Positions 12,011 through 19,946 of a DNA stretch of 64,000 nt are shown piece after piece. Location of the stretch: NCBI RefSeq assembly GCF_003224335.1, contig NZ_QKLF01000003.1, forward strand, positions 248,001 to 312,000, given 5' to 3'. Every line of letters starts with the position of its first letter. Position 1 is the stretch's first letter. This DNA is from Curtobacterium sp. MCJR17_055. Its GTDB lineage: Bacteria; Actinomycetota; Actinomycetes; Actinomycetales; Microbacteriaceae. Below the pieces are notes generated by a model. The model had not been told where the DNA came from, ran no database searches, and was given only the letters and a program-made list of their open reading frames with translations. The position numbers and the translations under genes were made by a program.

Positions 12011-14683
12011 GTGTCGGACTCCGCAAAGCCTACCCTCATGGTCATCGACGGCCACTCGCTCGCGTTCCGGGCGTTCTACGCCCTCCCGGTCGACAGTTTC
12101 GTGAACCGCGAGGGGCAGCACACGAACGCCATCCACGGCTTCATCTCGATGCTGCTCATGCTCCTCCAGCGCGAGAAGCCGACGCACCTGGCGGTCGCGT
12201 TCGACATCTCCCGGTTCTCGTTCCGCACACGGGAGTACGAGGACTACAAGGGCACGCGCTCCGAGACCCCCGCGGAGTTCAAGGGCCAGATCCCCCTCCT
12301 GCAGCAGGCGCTCGAGGCGATGGGCATCACCACCGTCACGAAGGAGGACTTCGAGGCCGACGACATCCTCGCGACCCTCTCGAAGCAGGGCGCCGACCAG
12401 GGGTTCCAGGTGTACGTCGTGTCCGGCGACCGCGACTCGATCCAGCTCGTGAACGACGACGTCACGCTGCTGTACCCGTCCGTGCGCGGGGTCTCCGAGC
12501 TCACCCGCTACGACCGCGACAAGGTGTACGAGCGCTACGGCATCGAGCCGCACCAGTACCCGGACATCGCCGCCCTCGTCGGTGAGACGAGCGACAACCT
12601 GATCGGCATCGACAAGGTCGGCGAGAAGACCGCCGTCAAGTGGATCACCCAGTACGGGTCGCTCGACGGCGTGCTCGAGCACGCCGACGAGATCAAGGGC
12701 GTCGTCGGCAACAACCTGCGCGAGCAGAAGGACCGGGCGATCCGGAACCGGAAGCTGAACCGGCTCGTCACCGACGTCGAGTTGCCGGTCGGTCCCGCCG
12801 ACGTCGCCCTCCGACCGCTCGACGAAGCCGCGGTCCGCGAGCTGTTCGCGACCCTGCAGTTCCGCACGCTGCTCGACCGCGTCTTCAAGGTGGTGGGCGG
12901 CGGGGACGCGGCCGACGCCGTCACCACCGACGGTACCGTCGAGGACGCCGGTCCCACGCCGCCGCCGGTGAAGACCCTCATCGACGAGGAACTCGGTCAC
13001 TGGCTCGAGCGGAAGGACGCCGCGGACGCCGAGAACGGGTACGGCGTCGCGGTCGAGGTCATCGACGGTCGTCTGAGCGCGATCGGCATCGCCACCCACG
13101 ACGACGCCGTCCTCGTGCCGGGCGGCAGCGGGGCGCTCGACTACGAGCAGTTGGCCACGTGGTTCGCCTCGGACGCCCCGAAGCACTTCCACGACGCGAA
13201 GGCCGCGATCAAGGCGCTCGGGACCGCGGGGTTCACGGTCGCGGGCGTCGCAGGGGACGCCCGCATCACCGGTTGGCTCGCGAACCCCGGCAAGCAGGGG
13301 CAGCCCCTCGCGGACCTCGTGTACCAGGAACTGGGCGAGGAGCTGCCGACCGCCGACCCGAACCAGCTCGTCCCCGAGACGGAGCCGGTCAACGTCGGCG
13401 TGCACGCCTGGTACGTGCTCCGCGTCACCACGGCCCTGCGTGCCCGCATCGACCCGAGCTCGCTGACGGTGCTCGACGACATCGAGCTCCCGCTGACGGC
13501 GGTGCTCGCGCGGATGGAGACCACCGGTGTCGGGATCGACCGGCCGGTGCTCACCGGGCTCTCCCACGAGCTGGGGGAGCGCGCCGCCGACCTCGCGCAG
13601 CAGGCCTTCGCGGAGATCGGGCACGAGGTCAACCTCGGGTCGCCGAAGCAGCTGCAGGAGGTCCTGTTCACCGAGCTCGCGATGCCGAAGACCCGGAAGA
13701 CGAAGACCGGGTTCTCCACGGACGCCGCGAGCCTGGCCGACCTGCAGGAGCAGCACCCGCACCCGTTCCTCGGACTGCTGCTGCAGCACCGCGACGCCAC
13801 GAAGCTCCGGCAGATCGTCGACACCCTCGACGCCGCGGTCGTCGACGGTCGCATCCACACCCGGTACGAGCAGACCGGCACGAGCACCGGACGGGTCTCC
13901 TCCACGGACCCGAACCTGCAGAACATCCCGGTGAAGACCGCCGTCGGGCGCCGCATCCGGTCCGCGTTCGCCGTCGCCGAGCCGTACACGACACTGCTCA
14001 CGGCCGACTACTCGCAGATCGAGATGCGGATCATGGCGCACCTGTCCGGGGACGCCGGCCTGATCCAGGCGTTCAACGAGGGCGAGGACCTGCACCGGTT
14101 CGTCGGCGCCCGCGTCTTCGGCGTCGAACCGTCCGACGTCAGCCCCGAGATGCGCACCAAGGTCAAGGCGATGTCCTACGGCCTGGCGTACGGTCTCAGC
14201 GCGTTCGGGCTGTCGAAGCAGCTCCGCATCGAGCAGAGCGAGGCCCGCACGCTCATGACGGAGTACTTCGCCCGCTTCGGCGCCGTACGGGACTACCTCC
14301 GGAACGTGGTCGAGCAGGCGCGCGAGGACGGGTACACCGAGACGATCTTCGGCCGTCGCCGACCGTTCCCGGACCTGAAGAGCCCGAACCGGGTGCTTCG
14401 CGAGAACGCCGAGCGTGCCGCCCTGAACGCGCCGATCCAGGGATCTGCGGCGGACATCATGAAGATCGCGATGCTCGGGGTCGACGCGGACCTGCGCGAC
14501 GGCGACCTCGGCTCCCGGCTGCTGCTGCAGGTGCACGACGAACTCATCCTCGAGGTCGCGCCGGGCGAGCAGGAGCGCGTCGAGGAGATCCTCCGGACCC
14601 GCATGGGCGGTGCCGCCGAGCTGAGCGTGCCGCTCGACGTGTCGGTCGGCGTCGGCCGGAACTGGGAGTCCGCGGCGCACTGA
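12011..14683 (+). CDS. polA: DNA polymerase I
   Basis: 890 aa. Roles are gap filling in repair and removal of Okazaki primers. The N-terminal ~300 residues are the 5' nuclease (VIDGHSLAFRAFYALP, EADDILATL, VSGDRDSIQL, LVGETSDNLIGI). The C-terminal polymerase has motif A DYSQIEMRIMAHLSGD (Asp666), motif B RTKVKAMSYGLAYGLSAFG and motif C QVHDELILE (Asp843). The middle domain keeps the 3'-5' exonuclease fold but not its chemistry: the D-x-E position reads GVAVEVIDG and the KYD-type motif reads DAKAAIKAL, so proofreading is probably lost, as in other actinobacterial PolA. Start GTG 12011 follows the leaderless -10 by 6 nt. A very long hairpin follows. Confidence 0.97.
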   Translation: MSDSAKPTLMVIDGHSLAFRAFYALPVDSFVNREGQHTNAIHGFISMLLMLLQREKPTHLAVAFDISRFSFRTREYEDYKGTRSETPAEFKGQIPLLQQALEAMGITTVTKEDFEADDILATLSKQGADQGFQVYVVSGDRDSIQLVNDDVTLLYPSVRGVSELTRYDRDKVYERYGIEPHQYPDIAALVGETSDNLIGIDKVGEKTAVKWITQYGSLDGVLEHADEIKGVVGNNLREQKDRAIRNRKLNRLVTDVELPVGPADVALRPLDEAAVRELFATLQFRTLLDRVFKVVGGGDAADAVTTDGTVEDAGPTPPPVKTLIDEELGHWLERKDAADAENGYGVAVEVIDGRLSAIGIATHDDAVLVPGGSGALDYEQLATWFASDAPKHFHDAKAAIKALGTAGFTVAGVAGDARITGWLANPGKQGQPLADLVYQELGEELPTADPNQLVPETEPVNVGVHAWYVLRVTTALRARIDPSSLTVLDDIELPLTAVLARMETTGVGIDRPVLTGLSHELGERAADLAQQAFAEIGHEVNLGSPKQLQEVLFTELAMPKTRKTKTGFSTDAASLADLQEQHPHPFLGLLLQHRDATKLRQIVDTLDAAVVDGRIHTRYEQTGTSTGRVSSTDPNLQNIPVKTAVGRRIRSAFAVAEPYTTLLTADYSQIEMRIMAHLSGDAGLIQAFNEGEDLHRFVGARVFGVEPSDVSPEMRTKVKAMSYGLAYGLSAFGLSKQLRIEQSEARTLMTEYFARFGAVRDYLRNVVEQAREDGYTETIFGRRRPFPDLKSPNRVLRENAERAALNAPIQGSAADIMKIAMLGVDADLRDGDLGSRLLLQVHDELILEVAPGEQERVEEILRTRMGGAAELSVPLDVSVGVGRNWESAAH

Positions 14684-14714
14684 CCGTGGCGCACTGCCCG
14701 TCGGACCGCCCGAC

Positions 14715-14766
14715 GCGAGCGGCGGGACGGACGGGAGGCACGCCTCCCGTCCGCCTCGCCGCTCGC
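14715..14766 (+). terminator. polA terminator, long member of the GACGGGAGGC palindrome family
   Basis: The inner part is a perfect 11-bp stem (14728-14738 with 14743-14753) around a CACG loop, with the core GGACGGGAGG. After one mismatch, pairing continues outward almost perfectly to 14715 and 14766, giving a total stem near 24 bp. It begins 31 bp after the polA stop. Confidence 0.8.
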
Positions 14767-14794
14767 CTCCGGTGACCGGGGGAGCGGGGCTGGG

Positions 14795-14800
14795 TAGGGT
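14795..14800 (+). promoter_or_regulatory. Leaderless-type -10 hexamer of the DUF885 gene
   Basis: TAGGGT, 7 nt before the ATG at 14808. Confidence 0.6.
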
Positions 14801-14807
14801 CGACGAC

Positions 14808-16487
14808 ATGAGCGATGACCGTCCCGTCCGCCAGCCGTCCGCCGTCGACCAGGTCGCCGAGCAGTGGGTCACCACGCTCGTCGAGCTCGACCCGACGGTC
14901 GCCACGTACATCGGTGTGCCCGGGCGCACCGACTCCTACGGCGACACGTCCCCGGCGGGTGCCGCGGCCCTCGCCGACGCCGCTCGCGCCGCCCGCCGTG
15001 CACTGGACGCCGCCGACGCCCGCGACGACGTCGACCGGGTCACGAAGGCCGACCTCGGATCCGAGCTCGACCTGACCGTCGAGTCGTACGAGCGGAGGCT
15101 GCACCTCCGGGACCTCAACGTCATCCAGAGCCCCGCGCAGTCCCTCCGGGACGTGTTCGACCTCATGCCGACCGCCACGACGGACGACTGGCAGGACGTC
15201 GCCGGACGTCTGCAGGCCCTCCCGGACGCCCTCGAGGGGTACCGGGAGACGCTGCTCGAGGGCACCCGCGAGGGCGTCACCGCCGCGAAGCGCCAGGTCG
15301 AGCTCATCGCCGAACAGGCCGGCCGGAACGGCGCACCGGACGGGTTCTTCCGGCAGCTCGTCGACGGCGCCGCGCTCGAGGGCGGGGCGCCGGTCCCGGA
15401 GCAGCTGCGCGCCGAACTGACGCGCGGGGCCGAGGTCGCCGCGGCCGCCTACCGGTCCTTCGGCGCCTTCCTGCAGCACGACGTCCTGCCGCTCTCGACC
15501 CCGGTCGACGCGGTCGGTCGCGACGACTACGCCCTGCACTCCCGCCGGTTCCTCGGCGCCGTGGTCGACCTGGACGAGACGTACGAGTGGGGCATCGAGG
15601 AACTCGCCCGGATGCGCGACGAGCAGGAGCGGATCGCGGACCGCATCGAGTCCGGCGCGAGCGTCGCCCGCGCGATCGAGGTCCTCGACGCCGATCCGTC
15701 GCGGGTCCTGCACGGCACGGACGCCCTCCGCGCCTGGATGCAGGAGACCAGCGACGAGTCGATCCGGGCGATGGACGGCCGGTACTTCGACATCGCCGAC
15801 CCGATCAAGCGCCTGGAGTGCCGGATCGCGCCCACCCAGGAGGGCGGGATCTACTACACCGGCCCGTCGGACGACTTCTCGCGCGCCGGGCGGATGTGGT
15901 GGTCCGTCCCGCAGGGCGTCACGGAGTTCGGCACCTGGCGGGAGAAGACGACGGTCTACCACGAGGGCGTCCCGGGGCACCACCTGCAGATCAGCCAGGC
16001 CGTGTACAACCGCGGCGAGCTCAACACCTGGCGGCGCCAACTCGCCGGTCCGTCGGGACACGTCGAGGGCTGGGCGCTGTACGCCGAGCGGTTGATGGAG
16101 CAGCTCGGGTTCCTCGACGACGACGGCGACCGCCTCGGCATGCTCGACGGTCAGCGGATGCGCGCGGCCCGCGTGGTCCTCGACATCGGGGTGCACCTGC
16201 AGAAGACCAACCCGGACGGCGGCGGCTGGACGTGGGAGTACGCGCTCGACTTCATGGGGCGGAACGTCAACATGGACCCCGCGTTCGTGCAGTTCGAGGT
16301 CGCGCGCTACTTCGGGTGGCCGGGTCAGGCCCCGTCGTACAAGGTCGGGCAGCGGGTCTGGGAGTCGATCCGGGACGACGTGGCCGCCCGCGAGGGGTCG
16401 TCCTTCGACCTCAAGGCGTTCCACCACCGCGCCCTGGCACTCGGCGGCGTCGGGCTCGACACGCTGCGGAGTGCGCTCGTCGGCTGA
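14808..16487 (+). CDS. DUF885 family protein, putative metallo-hydrolase
   Basis: 559 aa from the ATG at 14808. It carries the family signature HEGVPGHHLQ at residues 385-394, an HExxxGH-like zinc site that relates DUF885 proteins to metallopeptidases, and downstream RQLAGPSGHVEGWALYAERL, whose Glu is a likely further ligand. Members are often annotated as uncharacterised or carboxypeptidase-like; the substrate is unknown. No signal peptide is visible, so a cytoplasmic location is likely. A frame reading from 14772 (12 more residues) exists, but the -10 hexamer at 14795 would then be inside the gene. It lies alone between the polA terminator and the rpsA promoter. Confidence 0.85.
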   Translation: MSDDRPVRQPSAVDQVAEQWVTTLVELDPTVATYIGVPGRTDSYGDTSPAGAAALADAARAARRALDAADARDDVDRVTKADLGSELDLTVESYERRLHLRDLNVIQSPAQSLRDVFDLMPTATTDDWQDVAGRLQALPDALEGYRETLLEGTREGVTAAKRQVELIAEQAGRNGAPDGFFRQLVDGAALEGGAPVPEQLRAELTRGAEVAAAAYRSFGAFLQHDVLPLSTPVDAVGRDDYALHSRRFLGAVVDLDETYEWGIEELARMRDEQERIADRIESGASVARAIEVLDADPSRVLHGTDALRAWMQETSDESIRAMDGRYFDIADPIKRLECRIAPTQEGGIYYTGPSDDFSRAGRMWWSVPQGVTEFGTWREKTTVYHEGVPGHHLQISQAVYNRGELNTWRRQLAGPSGHVEGWALYAERLMEQLGFLDDDGDRLGMLDGQRMRAARVVLDIGVHLQKTNPDGGGWTWEYALDFMGRNVNMDPAFVQFEVARYFGWPGQAPSYKVGQRVWESIRDDVAAREGSSFDLKAFHHRALALGGVGLDTLRSALVG

Positions 16488-16502
16488 CCGTGACACGCCC
16501 GG

Positions 16503-16531
16503 TTGTGGGCGCCGGTCCCGCTGGATAGACT
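16503..16531 (+). promoter_or_regulatory. rpsA promoter
   Basis: TTGTGG (16503-16508), a 17-bp spacer, then TAGACT (16526-16531) make the best -35/-10 pair in the window. Transcription would start near 16538, leaving a leader of about 144 nt before rpsA. Confidence 0.75.
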
Positions 16532-16537
16532 TGTGCG

Positions 16538-16681
16538 GCGCAATCCGCGCCAACAACACACACCGCCACGGTGGCTCGCACCGGGTCCGACAGGTCGCAC
16601 GACCTGCAGGACCGGATCGCGGACCGGGGGTCGCTCCCTCGCCGCCTGGCCCGACTCATGTCCGTTCGGAGCAATCTCTAC
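16538..16681 (+). promoter_or_regulatory. rpsA 5' leader with a hairpin, possible autoregulatory site
   Basis: The untranslated leader of rpsA is unusually long for this window. It contains a hairpin at 16584-16613: GGTCC/GGACC outer stem, a 3x3 internal loop, and AGGTCG/CGACCT inner stem with a 2-nt tip. From GTG 16571 the leader is open in the rpsA frame (37 codons), but the peptide has no S1 similarity. In E. coli S1 represses its own mRNA through its leader; whether this leader does so is inference. Confidence 0.45.
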
Positions 16682-18139
16682 ATGACAACCACCACGACCA
16701 AGGCTCCCAAGCAGGTCGCCATCAACGACATCGGCTCGGCTGATGACTTCCTGGCCGAGGTCGAGAAGACCCTGAAGTTCTTCAACGACGGAGACCTCAT
16801 CTCCGGCACCGTCGTGAAGATCGACCGCGACGAGGTCCTCCTCGACGTCGGGTACAAGACCGAGGGTGTCATCCCCTCGCGCGAGCTCTCGATCAAGCAC
16901 GACGTCGACCCCAACGAGGTCGTCAACGTCGGTGACGAGGTCGAGGCCCTGGTCCTCCAGAAGGAGGACAAGGAAGGCCGCCTGATCCTGTCGAAGAAGC
17001 GTGCACAGTACGAGCGTGCATGGGGCGACGTCGAGAAGATCAAGGAGTCCGACGGTGTCGTGACCGGTACGGTCATCGAGGTCGTCAAGGGCGGTCTCAT
17101 CGTCGACATCGGCCTCCGCGGCTTCCTCCCGGCCTCGCTCATCGAGCTGCGCCGTGTCCGCGACCTGACGCCGTACCTCGGTCAGGAGCTCGAGGCGAAG
17201 ATCCTCGAGCTCGACAAGAACCGCAACAACGTGGTCCTCTCGCGCCGCGCCCTGCTCGAGCAGACGCAGTCCGAGTCGCGCACCACGTTCCTCAACAACC
17301 TCCACAAGGGCCAGGTCCGCAAGGGCGTCGTCTCGTCGATCGTCAACTTCGGTGCGTTCGTCGACCTCGGCGGCGTCGACGGTCTCGTCCACGTCTCCGA
17401 GCTCAGCTGGAAGCACATCGAGCACGCCAGCGAGGTCGTCGAGGTCGGTCAGGAAGTCACCGTCGAGATCCTCGAGGTGGACCTGGACCGCGAGCGCGTG
17501 TCGCTCTCGCTCAAGGCCACGCAGGAAGACCCGTGGCAGGTCTTCGCCCGCACCCACGCGATCGGTCAGATCGCGCCGGGCAAGGTCACGAAGCTCGTGC
17601 CGTTCGGTGCGTTCGTCCGCGTCGCGGACGGCATCGAGGGTCTCGTGCACATCTCGGAGCTCTCGAACAAGCACGTCGAGCTCGCCGAGCAGGTCGTGTC
17701 CGTGGGCGACGAGGTGTTCGTCAAGATCATCGACATCGACCTCGACCGTCGCCGCATCTCGCTCAGCCTCAAGCAGGCCAACGAGGGCGTCGACCCGGAG
17801 AGCACCGAGTTCGACCCGGCGCTCTACGGCATGCCGACCGAGTACGACGACAAGGGTGACTACAAGTACCCCGAGGGCTTCGACCCGGAGACGAACGAGT
17901 GGCTCGAGGGCTACGACACCCAGCGCGAGGAGTGGGAGCGTCAGTACGCTGCGGCCCAGGCCCGTTGGGAGGCCCACAAGGCCCAGGTCGCCAAGTCGCT
18001 CACCGAAGAGGCGCAGGGTGGCTTCGACCTCCCGGCCGCTGCCTCGTCGTCGTTCACGAGCGAGACGACCGGCGCCGGCACCCTCGCCGACGACGCGTCC
18101 CTCGCGGCACTCCGTGAGAAGCTCAGCTCGACCAACTGA
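16682..18139 (+). CDS. rpsA: 30S ribosomal protein S1
   Basis: 485 aa with four S1 (OB-fold) RNA-binding domains, the actinobacterial arrangement. Domain starts are visible as GDLISGTVVKIDRDEVLLDVG (about 36), DGVVTGTVIEVVKGGLIVDIG (about 124), KGQVRKGVVSSIVNFGAFVDL (about 210) and IGQIAPGKVTKLVPFGAFVRV (about 295). The last two are the most conserved, as usual. The C-terminus is an acidic, unstructured tail. ATG 16682 gives the conserved MTTTTTKAPKQVAIND start and has GGAG ten bases upstream; the in-frame extension to GTG 16571 is leader. S1 binds mRNA and helps initiation on structured or leadered messages. The gene sits between polA and coaE as in mycobacteria. Confidence 0.97.
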   Translation: MTTTTTKAPKQVAINDIGSADDFLAEVEKTLKFFNDGDLISGTVVKIDRDEVLLDVGYKTEGVIPSRELSIKHDVDPNEVVNVGDEVEALVLQKEDKEGRLILSKKRAQYERAWGDVEKIKESDGVVTGTVIEVVKGGLIVDIGLRGFLPASLIELRRVRDLTPYLGQELEAKILELDKNRNNVVLSRRALLEQTQSESRTTFLNNLHKGQVRKGVVSSIVNFGAFVDLGGVDGLVHVSELSWKHIEHASEVVEVGQEVTVEILEVDLDRERVSLSLKATQEDPWQVFARTHAIGQIAPGKVTKLVPFGAFVRVADGIEGLVHISELSNKHVELAEQVVSVGDEVFVKIIDIDLDRRRISLSLKQANEGVDPESTEFDPALYGMPTEYDDKGDYKYPEGFDPETNEWLEGYDTQREEWERQYAAAQARWEAHKAQVAKSLTEEAQGGFDLPAAASSSFTSETTGAGTLADDASLAALREKLSSTN

Positions 18140-18145
18140 GCACCG

Positions 18146-18222
18146 CTCGATCGACTGATCGAGTCGCACTGACCGGAGCCCGGTCCTGATCGTCCCGCAC
18201 GGGGCGGTCGGGCCGGGCTTCC
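18146..18222 (+). terminator. rpsA double terminator
   Basis: Two hairpins follow the stop: a 7-bp perfect stem with GACT loop (18146-18163), then a stem of about 19 bp with wobbles and one bulge (18176-18197 with 18202-18222), loop GCAC, ending in CTTCC. Together they probably end the abundant rpsA transcript before coaE. Confidence 0.7.
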
Positions 18223-18257
18223 GGCGTTCGTGGAGCCGTCCGTGCCACGCTGTCGTC

Positions 18258-18860
18258 GTGCGCATCATCGGACTCACGGGCGGCATCGCCGCGGGCAAGT
18301 CGACGGTCTCCAGGCGGTTCGCCGAACACGGCGCGGTGGTGGTGGACGCCGACCAGCTCGCGCGGGACGCCGTCGCTCCGGGCAGCGCTGGCCTCGCCGC
18401 GGTGCGGGAGCGGTTCGGCCCCGCGGTCGTGACGGAGGAGGGCGAGCTCGACCGTCCGGCGCTCGGCGCGATCGTGTTCGCGGACGCCGCCGCCCGGAAG
18501 GACCTGGAGGGCATCACCCACCCGGAGGTGTGGCGTCTCGCGCAGGAGCGGTTCGACGCCGCCGGGGCCGCGGACCCCGACGCGGTCGTCGTCTACGACG
18601 TGCCGCTCCTGGCCGAGGCGGCCGGCGCACGCCCCCTGCGCTTCGACGCCGTCGTGGTCGTCGACGCCCCGGCCGCGGTCCGGGTCGAGCGGCTCGTCGC
18701 GCACCGTGGCATGGCGCGTGCGGACGCCGAGCGGCGGGTCGCCGCCCAGGCGTCGGACGCGGACCGTCTCGCCCTCGCCGACCACGTCGTCGACGCGACC
18801 CGCTCGGTCGAGGACACGATCCGCTCGGCGGACGAGGTCTGGGCCCGACTCGTCCGATGA
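18258..18860 (+). CDS. coaE: Dephospho-CoA kinase
   Basis: Last step of coenzyme A synthesis: ATP phosphorylates the 3' hydroxyl of dephospho-CoA. 200 aa. The N-terminus holds the P-loop RIIGLTGGIAAGKST (Gly8-Thr16), followed by VVDADQLARDAV with the substrate-binding acidic motif, and YDVPLLAEA in the middle, all typical CoaE features. It lacks the C-terminal extension found in mycobacterial CoaE. Start GTG at 18258 gives VRIIGLTGG; a CACGCT element six bases upstream resembles the leaderless -10 pattern but with C first. The stop overlaps the next start (ATGA), so the downstream hydrolase is translationally coupled. Confidence 0.96.
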   Translation: MRIIGLTGGIAAGKSTVSRRFAEHGAVVVDADQLARDAVAPGSAGLAAVRERFGPAVVTEEGELDRPALGAIVFADAAARKDLEGITHPEVWRLAQERFDAAGAADPDAVVVYDVPLLAEAAGARPLRFDAVVVVDAPAAVRVERLVAHRGMARADAERRVAAQASDADRLALADHVVDATRSVEDTIRSADEVWARLVR

Positions 18861-19924
18861 GGGCTCACCACCGCCTGCTCGTCGTCGCGGTCCTCGTCCT
18901 GGTCGCGATCGGTCTGGCCTCGCTCGTCGGCGCGAACGTGCTCGGCGGGCAGCGGGTCGCCGAGGGCGGGCGTCCGGGGCTGCCGCACCGGACGCTCGGC
19001 CCCGAGGAGACGCCGCACGACGTCTTCCACCGCTTCCGTCTGGGCTCCATCGACGGCGAGCGGTTGTCACCGAACCGGAACGACTTCGCCGCCCGGACCA
19101 CACCGGACGGTCCGCTGCTGCTGTTCCTGCCGGCCACGCGGTCGAAGCCGGCCGAGTACCAGCGCTTCCTGACGACGGCGCTGGGCGACGGGTACCACGT
19201 GCTCGGACTCGACTACTGGAACCTCGGCAAGACACTGTCCGCGACGTGCGAGGCCGATGCGCGCTGCTACGGACAGGTCCAGCGGAACCGGTTCGACGGC
19301 ACCCGGAGTTCGGAGTACAGCAGCGTCACCCCGGCGGGCTCGATCGTGTCGCGGTTCCGGGACGCGGTGGCACACCTGGACGAGGTGGACCCCGACGGCG
19401 GCTGGGGGCGGTTCGTGCAGGCCGACGAGGACATCACCTGGGGGGACATCGTCGTCGCCGGCCACTCACAGGGCGGAGGCGAGGCCGCGTACATCGCCCA
19501 CATCCGGCCCGTCCTCGGTGCCCTGATGTTCGCCGCGCCGGTGGAGTCCGTCGGTCCGGTCCACGCGGCCTGGATGGACCGCCCCGGCCGGACCCCGGCG
19601 ACCCGCATGTACGCGCTCGACGACGTCCGCGACTCCTACCGACCGAGGATCACCGGTTCGTGGACGGCGCTCGGACTCGAGGGACGGGGCGGCGCCGGTG
19701 GCACGGGCGGGCCCTGGCGGACCCGGACCGCTCCGCCACGTCCCGGGGCCGACCCGCACGCGATCCTGACCAGGCTGCCCGGCGGTGATGCCCGCCACGC
19801 GCACTCCCGGGTGGTCAAGGACACGACCCCGCTCGACGAGCACGGCGACCCGCACATGCTCGCGTTGTGGCAGTGGTTGCTGCACCGGTTCCCCACGCCC
19901 GTCGTTCCCTCCGCGCGGTCATAG
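18857..19924 (+). CDS. Exported or membrane-anchored alpha/beta hydrolase
   Basis: 355 aa. An N-terminal hydrophobic segment (LLVVAVLVLVAIGLASLVGA, about 7-26) after two arginine/histidine-rich residues suggests a signal peptide or anchor; no lipobox cysteine is seen. The hydrolase domain shows a strand LLLFLPATR, the nucleophile elbow GHSQGG with Ser204, and a late His in DEHGDPHMLALWQWL that could complete the triad. The family is the BPSS1187-like group of esterase-type hydrolases as best I recall; the substrate is unknown. ATG 18857 overlaps the coaE stop by four bases. An acyl ligase and an acyltransferase follow, so deacylation or ester exchange of an extracytoplasmic lipid or glycan is an attractive but unproven role. 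Confidence 0.78.
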   Translation: MRAHHRLLVVAVLVLVAIGLASLVGANVLGGQRVAEGGRPGLPHRTLGPEETPHDVFHRFRLGSIDGERLSPNRNDFAARTTPDGPLLLFLPATRSKPAEYQRFLTTALGDGYHVLGLDYWNLGKTLSATCEADARCYGQVQRNRFDGTRSSEYSSVTPAGSIVSRFRDAVAHLDEVDPDGGWGRFVQADEDITWGDIVVAGHSQGGGEAAYIAHIRPVLGALMFAAPVESVGPVHAAWMDRPGRTPATRMYALDDVRDSYRPRITGSWTALGLEGRGGAGGTGGPWRTRTAPPRPGADPHAILTRLPGGDARHAHSRVVKDTTPLDEHGDPHMLALWQWLLHRFPTPVVPSARS

Positions 19925-19934
19925 GCGCCGGAAA

Positions 19935-19940
19935 TACGAT
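19935..19940 (+). promoter_or_regulatory. Leaderless-type -10 hexamer of the acyl ligase gene
   Basis: TACGAT, 6 nt before the GTG at 19947. It suggests the acyl ligase-acyltransferase pair has its own promoter besides read-through from coaE. Confidence 0.55.
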
Positions 19941-19946
19941 GGGACG

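Noticed and set aside
16571..16681. 37-codon extension of S1 from GTG 16571
   Set aside because: The peptide is not S1-like, and ATG 16682 begins the conserved sequence. The open frame is kept as an observation only.
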